From positions 75,617,545-75,681,544 of the forward strand of contig NC_090025.1 in assembly GCF_037176765.1 (NCBI RefSeq): a stretch of DNA of 64,000 nucleotides, given 5' to 3'. The position numbers were made by a program, and so were the translations under genes. Shown piece by piece: positions 51,550 through 63,885 of the stretch (position 1 is its first letter; every line of letters begins with the position of its first letter). The notes under the pieces are model-generated. The model searched no databases and had not been told where the DNA came from. It was given only the letters and a program-made list of their open reading frames with translations. Source of the DNA: Anolis sagrei. Lineage: Eukaryota; Chordata; Lepidosauria; Squamata; Anolidae.

Positions 51550-53430
51550 CTTTGTTGTTGCCAGTGTTGCAAAATACTGCATCTAATTTACTTTCAGATT
51601 TGGCTGGTCCAGACCATAATTTAAATCAAATGCATTTTAAAGCATTGAAATATGATTGATTAAGCTTTCTAATGCATAAAATGTTTCACAGTGTTACTCT
51701 AATAAGCAAGATTCCATTTTTTCCATTAAAATATTAATGCAAAAATGCTAATTTAAACCAAAAAATAGTTTTAAACTTCCCAAAATTGGGGTCTGGGGCT
51801 TTGTTAAATGCCCCCCCCCCAACTCTGCTGCTTTTGTTTCCACTCATCTCAGAGGCTTGACAGGATTTGCCCTAATCTTTCCTCTGCATTAACCCTCCCT
51901 CTGGACCACCTTAAGCAAACATGCTAAACATGATTCAAATTTGTGACTAAAGACCATGACATTTCTTAGCTGTGTGATTTTTCATCTTTGCTTGATGAAG
52001 GTAGTGGCATTTGAAATATAGTGTGATATATTTTATCCCTTTTTTGGTTGGGCTTAGAGAGGTATCACAACTTTAGGTATTTTTTATTTTATTTGATGGT
52101 GAAAATGACTTCTCCTGCACCTCATTTAAACAAGGTGGTGGATCCTTCTTGTATTCCTGAAGTGCCATCTGGTGGCCAAAGAAAAATGGAAATACCTTTT
52201 TTAAATTGATGGTAGTTATGATTTTAAAGCAGCGTTACAGAAAGTCTAGTCCTCAGGCCAGGTGCAGATGCAAGCCTTTTTCTTAAGCTTATGAGCCCAC
52301 CCACCAATTTGCCCTATGTGATTCGAAAACAGATGGGCAAAGATAATCCGAAATTAATTCAAAATACTGGAACAGCTGTGACGCTTGAAACAATCCCAGT
52401 CTCTAGTCTGAGAAGTAAAAACCAAAATTAGATTTTGGTCATTTCTGAGGCTGATTTTCTGTAGAAATTCCCAAAATTGGACTGTCCCAAGTAGGCTTGG
52501 GTCAGTGGAAGTCCTAAGGTGGTGTTTGGTGCAAAGAGAATTGATGCCAGGCAATTGCGTTTTATTTTCTGGCTTGTTAGTAGTGAAGAGTGAATAGAAA
52601 AAGGCGATTCTGTCACTGTTGCAAGAAAAAAGGGATAGATGGCTGGCCAACGGCTCTCTTTGAAATTAGATGCAATTGCTTGACTCTAACCTTGTTTGTT
52701 ATCCCAGCAGCTGCATGAATTTAGGTGGTAGTTGACAAAGCAATTGAGAGCTGCTTTAAGCTGTTTGTTGGGTAGGAAAAATAAGAATTTCTCCCTTTTG
52801 GAGAAAGTGGAAATTATTCAGGAAAATTCTGCACATGGGGGGATGGGGATCAGATTTGAAAGGGGCTGAGAAGGCAAATTAAATTGGGATAGAGTAAATT
52901 TGAGAACATACAGTTTGTTAATGCATAGAACCAGTTGAAGGGGAATTTGGTTGGAAAAGCTAACTAATTTATCATCTTTGAGATATCTGCTGGACTTCAA
53001 TATTGATTCCAAAGCTGATGCATTTGGGTAGCTTAGTATTCAGTGTGGGATGTTACAATGTTGGTACTTTCCCAAAATAGTATGGGCTCAACAATCTTAA
53101 CTGAGTACGAAGATGGTGATCTCAACATGGAGCATTGTTGTTCAATTCTCTTGTCATAATCAGGACATTGCCACTCTTAGAATATAGAAATTTATATTCT
53201 GACTGTTGTAATGATTTCTTTCTCTTAGCCTTTTGTACTGCTACTCCTAAGCTGCTTTGAGTGTTGCAGTATACTTACCAGTAGATGTCAGTCTAGGAAG
53301 CATGATATATAGAAAATTTCCTATAAATATGTCATTTAGAATTCAAAACACTGACTGCCCTTCTTTCAGTTCTACCTCCATCTAAGAGAATTCAGGCAGG
53401 CTTTTGAAGGTGTTTAAGATCTAGACAGGG
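51550..53430. other. presumptive FRYL intron, no recognisable element
   Basis: Unique-looking; small open frames near 52354-52650 have no recognised similarity. Confidence 0.5.
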
Positions 53431-53439
53431 GGTGCTGTG

Positions 53440-53635
53440 GTTTTATATGTTTTGATGGATTTTAACTACTTATTTTAGTGCAGATTGTGTTTAATTCTGT
53501 TTTAATTTTTCTATATTTGTATATTTTACAATCAGTATTAGTACTTTTATGTCAAGTCACTTTGCGTCACCTTTGGGGAGATAAAGCGGGGTATAAATAA
53601 ATGTAATAATAATAATAATAATAGTAATAATATTA
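53440..53635 (+). mobile_element. L2-like LINE tail with (AAT)n
   Basis: TTTGGGGAGATAAAGCGGGG, TATAAATAAATG and (AAT)n. Confidence 0.6.
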
Positions 53636-53837
53636 CAACATCCTAGTTTTGTTCTACAGCTAGGATCATGTTTTATGTTATCATATAGTATGTTTTTACT
53701 TCTTTCTTTTACTCATGGCCTTTGGGTTCTATAAAAAACTCTGCATAGTAAGAAACAAAACTGTGGGAATGTTAATAATTGTTACTATTTTACTTTCTTT
53801 CAAGCCTGTACTTGATGTACGTCAACATAAATATATA

Positions 53838-54800
53838 CAGGGTGCAGCAGCATAACTTCCTTTTTTAAAAAACTTAATAAAATCCATTGTATGAATCAGA
53901 TTTTTTTTAATAAGGTAGGTGCATACCTAAAGTTTTGTTTTACATAGTTTTGAAGATCAAATTAGGTAAGTGACGTCCCCCATTCTCAATACACCGAGTA
54001 AACAGATTTCTGGCATTTGTCATGACTCTTGCCAGCATAGAAGACCAACATCCAGGCAATTTCTTCCTGGATGTTGGTCTTCAAATCTTGTAGGGTCCTT
54101 GGACGGTTTGCATAAACACAGGATTTCAAAAAGCCCCATAGAAAAAAATCACAAGGGGCCAAATCTGGAGAGCGGGCTGGCCACTCCAAATCCCCCCTAA
54201 TTGAGTGAGGTGCTCTGGGAAGTGTTCCCTCAAAACAGCCATCGGTTCTCTTGAAGTGTGTGCAGTTGCGCAGTCTTGTTGGAACCAAATGTCCCCTAAG
54301 TCCAACCTATCTAGCCGTGGGAAAAAAAAATCCTGTAACATGTTTACATACCGGTCCGAATTCACTGTCACTGTGACTTCATTTTCCTCAAAGAACCAGG
54401 GACCAATAATACCAGCTGAGGAAATTGCACACCACACTGTGATTTTAGGTAAATGCAAAGGCCTTTGATGCAATTCTCAAGGATTGTTGTCAGCCCAGTA
54501 GCACATGTTTTGTTTGTTGATAGATCCACACAAATGAAAATGGGCTTCATCACTAAAAAAATAGCATCCTCAGGAACGACTTTGAGAAGAACCTCATATA
54601 CGTTCCTCCGAGAATTGAAGTCACGTCCAGAAAGTTCCTGCACAATCGCCATCTTGAAAGGATGGAAATGGAGATCATCATAAAGAATTCTCCTCACAGA
54701 AAAATCGGAAAGTTCAAGGGCAGACGCATGTTTGTGCACAGAACGCCGTGGTGATTGCAACATTGAAGCTCTTACTGCCAATGACCATGAAGTTCAGATT
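53838..54800 (-). mobile_element. Tc1/mariner-superfamily (IS630-type) transposase fossil
   Basis: The reverse strand encodes, in several broken frames, LSDFSVRRILYDDLHFHPFK (helix-turn-helix end), ITVWCAISSAGIIGPWFFEE, DIWFQQDCATAHTSREPM (second catalytic Asp region) and WPARSPDLAPCDFFLWGFLK (third catalytic Asp region). There is a frameshift near 54200 and others upstream. A TIR-like TACAGGGTGCAGCAGC begins at 53838; the opposite end is missing. Plain DNA transposon, dead. Confidence 0.8.
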
Positions 54801-54856
54801 TTAGATCCAGTCTCAAGATGGAGATTGTGGACTGAATTAATTCATCATTGCTAAGT

Positions 54857-55066
54857 GCTCCATGTGTGGTGTAGTGGTTTTGAATGTTGGACTATGACTT
54901 TAGTGACCATGGTTTGACGCCCCATTCAGCTATGGAAACCCACTGGGCAAGTCACACTCTCTCAGCCTTAGAGGAAGGCAAAGGCAATCCTTTCAGGAAC
55001 AAATATTGTCAAGAAACCCCTCTGATGGGGTTGCCATAAGTCAAAAAAGTATTCAAGGTACACTAG
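54857..55066 (+). mobile_element. CORE-SINE (MIR-like)
   Basis: GTGTAGTGGTTTTGAATG head, CCACTGGGCAAGTCACAC core, 3' end GTTGCCATAAGTC. Same family as 50670-50888. Confidence 0.65.
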
Positions 55067-55123
55067 AGCATGGTGCAGATTACACTGAGGGTTTTGATCA
55101 AAGAAGAAATGTCTGACTTCTGT

Positions 55124-55348
55124 ATTGTCGAAGGCTTTCATGGCCGAAATCACTGGGTTGTTGTAGGTTTTTTCGGGCTATATGGCCATGTTCTAGAAGC
55201 ATTCTCTCCTGACGTTTCGCCTGCATCTATGGCAAGCATCCTCGGAGGTATGCTTGCCATAGAGGTATGCTTGCCATAGATGCAGGTGAAACATCAGGAG
55301 AGAATGCCTCTAGAACATGGCCATATAGCCCAAAAAAAATACAACAAC
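55124..55348. mobile_element. Penelope-like inverted-pair repeat
   Basis: Left arm ATTGTCGAAGGCTTTCATGG...CCTGACGTTTCGCC, right arm TAGATGCAGGTGAAACATC...CCATATAGCCC. Perfect 14-bp duplication TGTCTGACTTCTGT (55110-55123, 55349-55362). A 20-bp piece (TATGCTTGCCATAGA) is repeated at the arm junction. 55363-56720 to the right shows nothing recognisable. Confidence 0.8.
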
Positions 55349-56734
55349 TGTCTGACTTCTGTTTCTTTAAAACATAAAATTCCAGCTGTTATCTCAATGC
55401 ATCTCCATCCATGGACAACACATGTCAGATAGTCGTAAGTTAAAAATAATTTAAAAATCATAGTGTAGTTGGCATGGAGGATAAATATTAATCATTTAGG
55501 AATAAGGAATGTGTGAAGAAACATTTAGCAATTTTCATATTTGATTATAATATATTTTACCTTGGGAGATAATTACAGGTCATTTAACACATTTTCAAGA
55601 TATTTTGCCATATTCTGCTTTTTCCAATGGTGCAAGATTTGCAGTGCTGTATGACATTGCATTTTCTCCTTAATTCCTGAATGGAAAATTTGCTGTATCC
55701 TTAGTGCACTGTGGGTTTTTTTTTATAAAGAAAGTGTAATCAGCACAATGCTGACAGATCGAACTACAGATAAGGAACATTGCTTTTTCAGCAAAAAGAT
55801 ACATTTTGTCAGGTGAAGTTCAGCTGAGATTGTAGCATTTCAGTACCATTTATAGAGCTCTTCTGTAGCAGATGGTCTGCTGTAATCTGTAATTATAATC
55901 ACCAGCGTAATATCTCTCTCCTTTTTCTGCATCCAAAAAAAAAAAGGGGGGGGGGGAGGCAGGCTAGAATTACAAGGAATGGTTTATATGCTCGAAGTAA
56001 AATGATGCCAGTCTTTATGGAAAATACAAACTTCAGATATGATTGTACATCTTGAAAAATGCTAGAAGTGAATTGGCCTGGTGCCATTTTGAAATTATGA
56101 GCATTTAATGAAAAAATAGATGTTATGTCATGTTAAATTTAAAATAAAATATTTGTTTAAAAATGATTTGAGCCATAGCCTTGAGTTAAATTTGTTCACC
56201 ACTAAATTTCAACCGCTTTAATATATTTAAAACATGTACATAGAAAATAGTTGAAACAAATCAAACTTTTTTTAAAAAAAACTGAGTATGCTTAGAAAGA
56301 TCCTGGAGGCAGATCCAAAAAGAACAAAATAATATTTTGCAGATGCATCCAATTTTAAAGCACTTTTTCATACAATAATGTATTTGTTGAAATGAGTATA
56401 TTCTAAAGAAGTTAGCTCTAATACTCTTTGTCAGTTGATAGCTATCAATATTTTAGACTTAGGGCTTCATGGCCATCTGGCAGTTGAACCCTGTCTCTGG
56501 CCTTTTTCCCCAGTTTGATCAGGGCCCCTCCTCCATATCAATGCATGAAGTACTGCTCAAAGGCGTCTTGTTAATCTATGCATTGCTAATCAGCAGTGCC
56601 TTGTTCAAATGTTTATATGTAAAGGAATAAAGGGTTAAAAAAATCTGGCAAATTGCCATGTTTAGAAATCATTTAAAAATTTCAACAGAAAGGAAGAAAC
56701 AATGAAAATGAACAAAATCTGGCTAGCAGTGTTT

Positions 56735-59700
56735 AAAAAACTCTCTAAAATCAGGACAGTAAATATAAAACAACACTCAGAAAACAGGGGAATTCCAGAC
56801 AAGAAACAATCCGGGCCAGCTAACACCTCCCAACAAAGGATCCCCCAGGCAGGAAGCAGCCAGGCTTTTTTTTTTTTTTTTAATTGTTAAAACTGTTTAT
56901 TTTGATTATGGTACATAACAGAAAAGCAAACCATGGCAAATTAGATATAATCAGGTACCAATATTTTTGACGTGTACATGCCTATCTACCTTATTCAATC
57001 AATCAGTTAATTTTGACGTTATGTACAAATTATTATCATTTACATATCTTAATACACATAAACTTGCTATTTCTGGCTGTTTTCCACTGCTTTCAGTCAG
57101 AGCTTAATATTAATTTTTTTCATAACATACAGGAAATCAGCACATGGCATTTTACACACATGCCCCAGACCTTACACTCAACCCAAAATCCCTATCCTGA
57201 ACGAACTAAACCCACATCCCCACACCCGTGCACCCTTCACCATGACTTCCCGCACCGAAACACTATGAAGCCTTTAAGCCTATTTATCTATCCTTATTCA
57301 TGGTAAACCTAAATTCCTAATGGAGCACCTCTATGTTACTGACTCTCTATTCAGATATGCTAAGGCCAACTTCCATTTTTCTAGAAAGTCCTCATTACTC
57401 TTATTCCTCCTGTTATAAGTTAGTCTGGCCATTAGCATATATTCTCGCATTCTTTCCCTCCAATCCTTTTTGGTTAGACCTTTTTCCCCTTTCCAATCTT
57501 TGGCTATGGTCAATCTTGCCGCTGCAAAGCTATATTGATATATTTCTTGATCCTTTTGATTATTATTTTCTCTCTGTAGACCTAGCAGACACAGTCCTGG
57601 GCTTTTTTTAATCTTGTTATGTAACATTTTATTTGTCTCCTTAATTACCTTATCCCAAAATTCCTGTATGATCATACAGGTCCACCACATGTGGAGAAAT
57701 GTCCCTTTCTGTTTCCTGCACCTCCAGCAAATACCTTGTTGTGATTTGTCTATTTTAGCCAATGTAGCTGGAGTGATATAACATCTGTAAAACATTTTGT
57801 ATTGATTCTCCCTGATTGAACCCGATAAAGTAAATTTAAATTCTTTGTTCCATAGGTATTCCCATTTGTCCAATTCTATTGGTCTGCCTAGGTCCTTGGC
57901 CCAGGATATCATTACTGTCTTGACTCTGTTGTCCTCCATGTTATAACTTAGTATGTATTTATATAATCTAGAGATTAACCCTTTATCCCCCCTTTTCCAA
58001 ATTCTTTCCAATTCTGATTCTTTGGTTGCAAATCCAATCCTCAAATCTTTTTTGTATCTTTCATGCAGTTGGTGATATCGAAACCAATCATTAATCTCCA
58101 ATTCTTCCCGACCTTTTAATTTCCATTTTTCATTTTCTCTAATAAGGTATTCTTTATATGTTCTTGTTTCTACCCTTAAGGTTGGTCTTGTGACTGCTTC
58201 TAGTGGCCTCAGCCAAAGGGGGGTTTTTGATTCCATACCTTTTCTGTATTTTTTCCAAATATCCAATAGTCCCCCTCTAATTATATGTTTATTAAAATCT
58301 TTATTTAGTTTATCTCCATTATACCACACATATGCGTGCCAGCCGAATCGTAATCCAAATCCTTCCAAATCTAGTAGGGTCTTGTTTTCTAATTTTATCC
58401 ATTCTTTCAGCCAGGACATTGCTGCAGCCTCATAATAGGTCCTTAAATCGGGTAAGCTTAGCCCCCCTCTTCCTTTTTCATCAATTAAATTTCGGTATGC
58501 TATCCTCGCTCTTTTCCCAGCCCAAATAAAATTAGTAATCTCTCTTTTCCATTTCTCAAAGATTTTTGTTCCTTTAATAATAGGTATATTTTGAAACAGG
58601 AATAACATTTTGGGGAGTACCAACATTTTTATTACTGCAATTCTACCCATCCAAGTTAGGGGGATTGTTTGCCATCTAGTGAGATCTTTTTTTATGTCTT
58701 CCCATGTTCTAACGTAATTGTCCTGGAATAGATTGATATTTTTGTTTGAAAGCCATATTCCTAGATATTTTACTTTCGTTATCACCTCGCAGTCTGCTGC
58801 GGCCTCCAATTTCTTGCGACTTTTAACATCTATATTTTTTACTAAAAATTTAGATTTCTCCTTATTTATGATAAATCCTGATATGTCACCATATCTTTGG
58901 ATTGTATCCAATAGTTTTTTAGTACTTTGTAGTGGGTTAGTCAGGATACAGACTATATCATCTGCATAAGCCCTAATTTTTAATTCTTGGCCGCTGATCT
59001 TTAAACCAGTGATTTCTTTCTCTTCCCTTATCCTTACATTTAAAATTTCTAATCCCATAATAAACAATAGTGGGGACAACGGACAGCCTTGTCTTGTCCC
59101 TTTTTGTATGTCAATGTAGTCTGATAGTTGACCATTTATTTTTAATCTTGCTCTTTGATTGGTGTATATTGCCCCTACTGCCCTTTTAAATTGGTGGCCA
59201 ACTTCGAATTTTTCTAGCACTTTTTCCAAATAAACCCAACTAACATGGTCAAAAGCTTTTTCTGCGTCAATAAAGAACAATGCCAGATCTCTATTTGGGT
59301 CTTTGTCTGCTATTTCCAGGGTGTTCAATATCAGTCTGATGTTTTGATTTACTTGTCTTCCTGGGAGGAACCCCACTTGATCTTTATGTATTAATTGTGC
59401 CAGTGCTTGCTTAATTCTGTTTGCCAATATAGTGGCGAATATTTTATAATCACAGTTCAACAAGGATATTGGTCTGTAATTTTTAATTAAATCTAAATCT
59501 TTATCATGTTTGGGCACTAAAACAATTATGGATTCCTTCCATGACTCTGGAAGTTCTCCCTTTTTCATTACCGAATTCATCACTGACACCAACAATGGGA
59601 CCAGCTCTTCCTTAAATGTTTTATAATATAGAATTGAGAGTCCATCTGCCCCAGGGGACTTGTTTGCTTTAGCCAAATTTATTGTCCTAATTACTTCCTC

Positions 59701-61095
59701 TGGTGTGATTTCTCTATCTAAATCAGCTTTCATTGCTTCTGAAATTTGTTTTAAATTTGTCTCCTCTACATACTGCGAGATTGTCCTGATCTCCCCCTGA
59801 GTTCTTTTATATAGGTTTGCATAGTATTCTTCGAATAGTTTTTGTATCTGTTGTGAATCAGTGATAATTTCACCTTTGTTTTTTATTCTCGTTATCAATG
59901 GTTTTTTCTTTACATCTTTTATTTGCCAAGCTAATAATTTCCCTGGTTTGTTTGCGTTTTCAAAAAAGTTGTATCTATTAAACATCATTTTCCTTTCTAT
60001 TTCACTAGCAATTAGCTGTTCATATTGTTGGTGCAATTTTTTTAATTCTCCTTGTATTCTCATCTTTGTTCCTTTTTCTTTTTCTATTTCTAATTCTTTT
60101 GTCCTAATTTTTGCCAACAACTCCAGTTGGGCCTTATTTTTTCCTTTGAACCAAATCGAGTTTTGTTGTATCAGTAACCCTCTAATTACTGCTTTTCCAG
60201 CCTCCCAAACTATTCCCTCCTTCATTCCTTCTTTAGAGTTGTCCTTTAAGTAATTAATAATACCTGTTCTAAGTTTCTCTCTATGTGACTTAATTTTCAA
60301 AATGTAATCATTCATTCTCCAAGCTCTATTTCTTTTGTATCCCACTCTTAATTTCATTAATATTGGGTTATGGTCGGCTAATACTCTAGGTAATAACTCA
60401 ATTTTCTCTGTTTTTCCCACTAGTTCCTTAGTACCAAATATCAAGTCAATTCTTGAGGATGTGCCATGTCTATGTGAATAATATGAATACTCTTTTCTTG
60501 TTGGGTTGTGGACCCTCCAAATATCATAAAGTTCCCAATGCTGGATTTCCCTTAAGAAGGATCCCGGGAGTTTGCCTTCCTTTCTGTCCTTTTTTACTTT
60601 ACTATCTCTATCCTCTTTGGGCACCATGACTCCATTAAAATCCCCCATCCATAACATTTCCTTTTCACCATATTCTGCTAATATGCGTGTTAGCTTTTTG
60701 TAGAATGCTTTTTGTTTGTTGTTGGGAGCATACACTCCAACTAATAGTACAGGGTTTTTTTGAATACACACCTTTATTATTAATATTCTACCTTCCTCAT
60801 CACAAAATATTTTCTCTGGTGTCAGTTCATTTCTTAAAAAAAAAAGCCAGGCTTTGAAGCCGCAAGGCTATTCAGTGCTCATCAAGGTGTCCAATTGCAA
60901 CATTCACACCTGCATCAAACAGACAAGAGTTCTTTCTTCCACCTTGGACATTTCGCTGATATATAAACCTCACTTGCCTAGCTTCCAACAGATCTCACAA
61001 CCTCTGAGGATGCCTTCCATAGATGTGGGTGAAACGTCAGGAGAGAATGCTTCTGGAACATGGCCATACAGCCTGGAAAAATCACAGCAACCCAT
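56735..61095 (+). mobile_element. Penelope-like repeat (longer subfamily) split by an L1
   Basis: Left piece 56735-56868 ends GGAAGCAGCCAGGCTTT. Right piece 60845-61095 resumes AGCCAGGCTTTGAAGCC and runs through CCTCTGAGGATGCCTTCC, GGTGAAACGTCAGG and GGCCATACAGCC. Single orientation, unlike the other copies. Confidence 0.7.
56869..60844 (-). mobile_element. young L1 LINE, 5' truncated, ORF2 frame open
   Basis: Poly-A (plus-strand T run at about 56866-56880), ~450-bp 3' UTR, then ORF2 on the minus strand open from the 5' junction to the stop at 57331-57333. The duplication AGCCAGGCTTT (56858-56868, 60845-60855) flanks it. Counting residues from a GTG at 60771: endonuclease remnant with GDFN (43-46), SSRIDLIFG (about 105-113) and LADHNP; reverse transcriptase with NYRPISLLN, LFFIDAEKAFDH, QGCPLSPLLF and AYADDIV (YADD 602-605); C-terminal CWRCRKQKGTFLHMWWTC. 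The frame stays open for about 22 further codons upstream of that GTG. Missing about the first 100 residues of the endonuclease, all of ORF1 and the 5' UTR, so it cannot move itself. Confidence 0.92.
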
Positions 61096-61193
61096 TTAAA
61101 AAACACCCCACAAAAATCTATTCACTTATGGGAGCAGAAGTCAAAGCTATAGCCATAGATCTAGTCTAGAATATCCCTTTGCATTCTGATCAT

Positions 61194-61194
<1 letters not shown>

Positions 61195-61224
<30 letters not shown>

Positions 61225-61740
61225 TTTCCAGTATTTCTGCCTCGTCCTTCTCAACCCCCGAAGGGGGACTCAGGACAGCTTACATTTGGCACAATTTGAT
61301 GCCATTAAATATCACAAAGCAATATAACAACAATTAAAACAATAAATAGAACATTAATTAAAACAATAAAAACAGTATTAACCGCCGTATCACCATTCCA
61401 GTCAAATTCCATATCCAAAGCACTATTTATGCCTGCTGTCCAAAAGCCTGGTCCCAGAACCATGACTTCAATTTCTTCATAAAAGACAGGAGGGATGAAG
61501 CCGATCTTATTTCGTTGGGAAGCGTATTCCACAGACGGGGGGCTACAGCCGAGAAGGCCCTGTCTCTCGTCCCCGCCAGATGTATTTGCAACGCTGGCAG
61601 GAGCAAGAGAAAGGTCTCCCCGGATGATCTTAAACTGCAAGGTGGGACGTAGTGGGAGATACTTTCAGAGAAGTAAGCTGGGCCAGAATGTATAGAGCTT
61701 TATAGGTCAAAACCAGCACTTTGAATTGAGTTCAACAAGA
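61195..61740 (-). mobile_element. L2-like LINE 3' end
   Basis: (TTTA)n, CGTCCTTCTCAACCCCCG, CAGACGGGGGGCTACAGCC and GAGAAGGCCCTGTCTCTCG, the reverse of the ORF end RDRAFSAVAP. A jockey-like LINE tail scrap (CTGACATGATAAATAAA) lies at 61820-61860; 61861-62695 shows nothing else. Confidence 0.7.
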
Positions 61741-62696
61741 CGACCAGCTTCAGGATTGTCTTAGAAGATCCAGCTCTGTGAAATGGGAGTCGCTCTCATT
61801 AAAGACACTATTTTCAATTCATTCTCAATTCTCAATTCATTTCTGACATGATAAATAAAATCCCTGTAAAGGTGTTAAATTAGGTTCCAAGAAAACTGTA
61901 TTACCAGTGATTTCTGGGGTTACTCTGTTGTTTGTATGCATTAAAGCTCTGTATAGTAATATGGCAACTCTGCTGCTACACTTTGCATGCTATATTATGT
62001 CTCTTTAGATATTTTTAGGTGAAAATGTATATAATCTCTTTCCATTGGTTATGCTAGCTAGTCCAACAATATCTGAACAATTTTTGTTACCTTTCTCTAC
62101 ACCTGCATGGCTAATGAGTCCTTAATTATATGTCAATGACAAAAAAGGATATCTATGCCTGTGTAACTTTCATAATTGAAACCAGCGCAATGTAAGTTGA
62201 TCTAAAACTACAAGTTGTGTGGCACAGATATGACATCATTTGCTGTGCAACCCTTTATTTGCTTTTTACTGGAAATGATCTGTTTCCATCTCTTGAATGG
62301 GGCATTAATGGAGCTATAGCTCAACACATTTTAGTACTGTCTTTTAATTAACACAAATTAATAACACGTGCATTTGGGGAAAATGTCGATGACAAATTTT
62401 GTTTTTGCAGCTGTCTTTAGTTAACTATTATTTACTCAAAGTGGATACTAAAATATCCCCCCCCCTTTTTTAGGTAAAATGTTTAATCTTCCTCGGTGAT
62501 GGTGTGTATTTCGAAATTCATCTTGGCTAATCATCCTGAAAGTTGCAAATCCAGATAGGTGCTTTTTTGGCTGAAACTGGTAAGTGTTTGTGTGAAATAT
62601 TTTGTGCATTATATATGTATCTAGATATGCTGGATATCTATATGGTAATCCTACATGAATGAAACCTATTATTTAATGAACTAGGAATAGCATGTA

Positions 62697-63215
62697 GTCA
62701 TTATTATTATAATATTATTATAACTTTATTTGTACCCCGCTAGCATCTCCCGCAGGATTCGATGCGGCTCACAATAGGCCGAAGCCCAACACAATACAAC
62801 AATACAATATCTAGCAAATAAAAACAGTTAAGCAGAAAAACAATAACAATAGCAATACGACAAGACATTATTAAAAACTGAGTTGGCCGGAGTAGGGGTA
62901 CAAGGTTAAAAGTGCTGATGTATCGGAGGGGTGTGGGATTATGATATAAGTGCGGTGTGCAGTGTGCGGTGATTTGGTACTAAAGTGCTTCTGGGATTTG
63001 GTAGTGGGAGATTCCTAATCTGAAAAGGCACATTGGAACAGCCAGGTTTTCAAATTCTTTCTGAAGACTGCCAGTGTAGGGGCTTGTCTGAGATCTTTCG
63101 GGAGGGCGTTCCAGAGGCGGGGGGCCACCACGGAGAAGGCCCTATCTCGCGTCCCCACCAAGCGCGCTTGTGACGCGGGCGGGATCACGAGCAGGGCCTC
63201 TCCTGCTCATGTTTT
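62697..63215 (-). mobile_element. L2-like LINE 3' end
   Basis: TTATTATTATAAT, TTATTTGTACCCCGCTAGC, GGCGTTCCAGAGGCGGGGGG and GAGAAGGCCCTATCTCGCG in reverse orientation. Ends abruptly at CAGGGCCTCTCC. Confidence 0.7.
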
Positions 63216-63329
63216 GTATTGCTGACCTTGTGGCAGATTATACCTCCATTTAGATTTATTGATTACTTTATGCTTTGCACACATGTAACTATGATGGAGA
63301 AATGTAATAAGAATATATGTGTGTGTGTA

Positions 63330-63604
63330 TCTATATAAATAAAAATGTAATGTTCATTTGTGGGATTAACATAACTCAAATACCACTGGATGAATTGACA
63401 CTAAATTTGGACACAATACACCTATCAGGCCAACAAGTGACCATCACTCATAAAAACACTGAAAAACACAGCAGAAGAGACTAAAAAAGCAAAAAAAGAA
63501 AGAAAAGAAAAAAGAAAAATATATTACAACGCATGCATAAAACCACATATATACACATATATACACAGACTGGGCCACAGCAATGCGTTGCAGGGGACGG
63601 CTAG
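63330..63604 (+). mobile_element. Helitron, complete non-autonomous copy
   Basis: 5' TCTATATAAATAAAAATG, 3' GCAGGGGACGGCTAG followed by T. Terminal hairpin-like GCCACAGCAATGCG before the end. Confidence 0.85.
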
Positions 63605-63606
63605 TA

Positions 63607-63885
63607 TCTATATAAATAAAAATCTACTGTTCGTTTGTGGGATTAACATAACTCAAAAACTACTTGATGAATTGACACCAAATTTGGACACAAGACACCT
63701 ATCAGGCCAACGAGTGACCATTACTTATAAAACCATTGAAAAACACAGCGGAAGAGACTTAAAAAGCCAAAAAACATTACAATGCATGCGCAAAACCACA
63801 TATACACAAATATATACACACATATACACACATACAAAACATATACACAGACTGGGCCACAGCAACACAAGACAGGGGATGGCTT
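63607..63885 (+). mobile_element. Helitron, second copy in tandem
   Basis: TCTATATAAATAAAAATCTAC begins 2 bp after the first copy's CTAG and ends near GGGGATGGCTTG, a CTAG changed to CTTG. 63886-64000 shows a short (TG)n(TA)n and nothing else. Confidence 0.8.

Noticed and set aside
54205-54683. Plus-strand open frames over the transposase
   Set aside because: Antisense shadow of the minus-strand Tc1/mariner frames.
57333-60253. Plus-strand open frames of 65-130 codons
   Set aside because: Antisense shadows of L1 ORF2.
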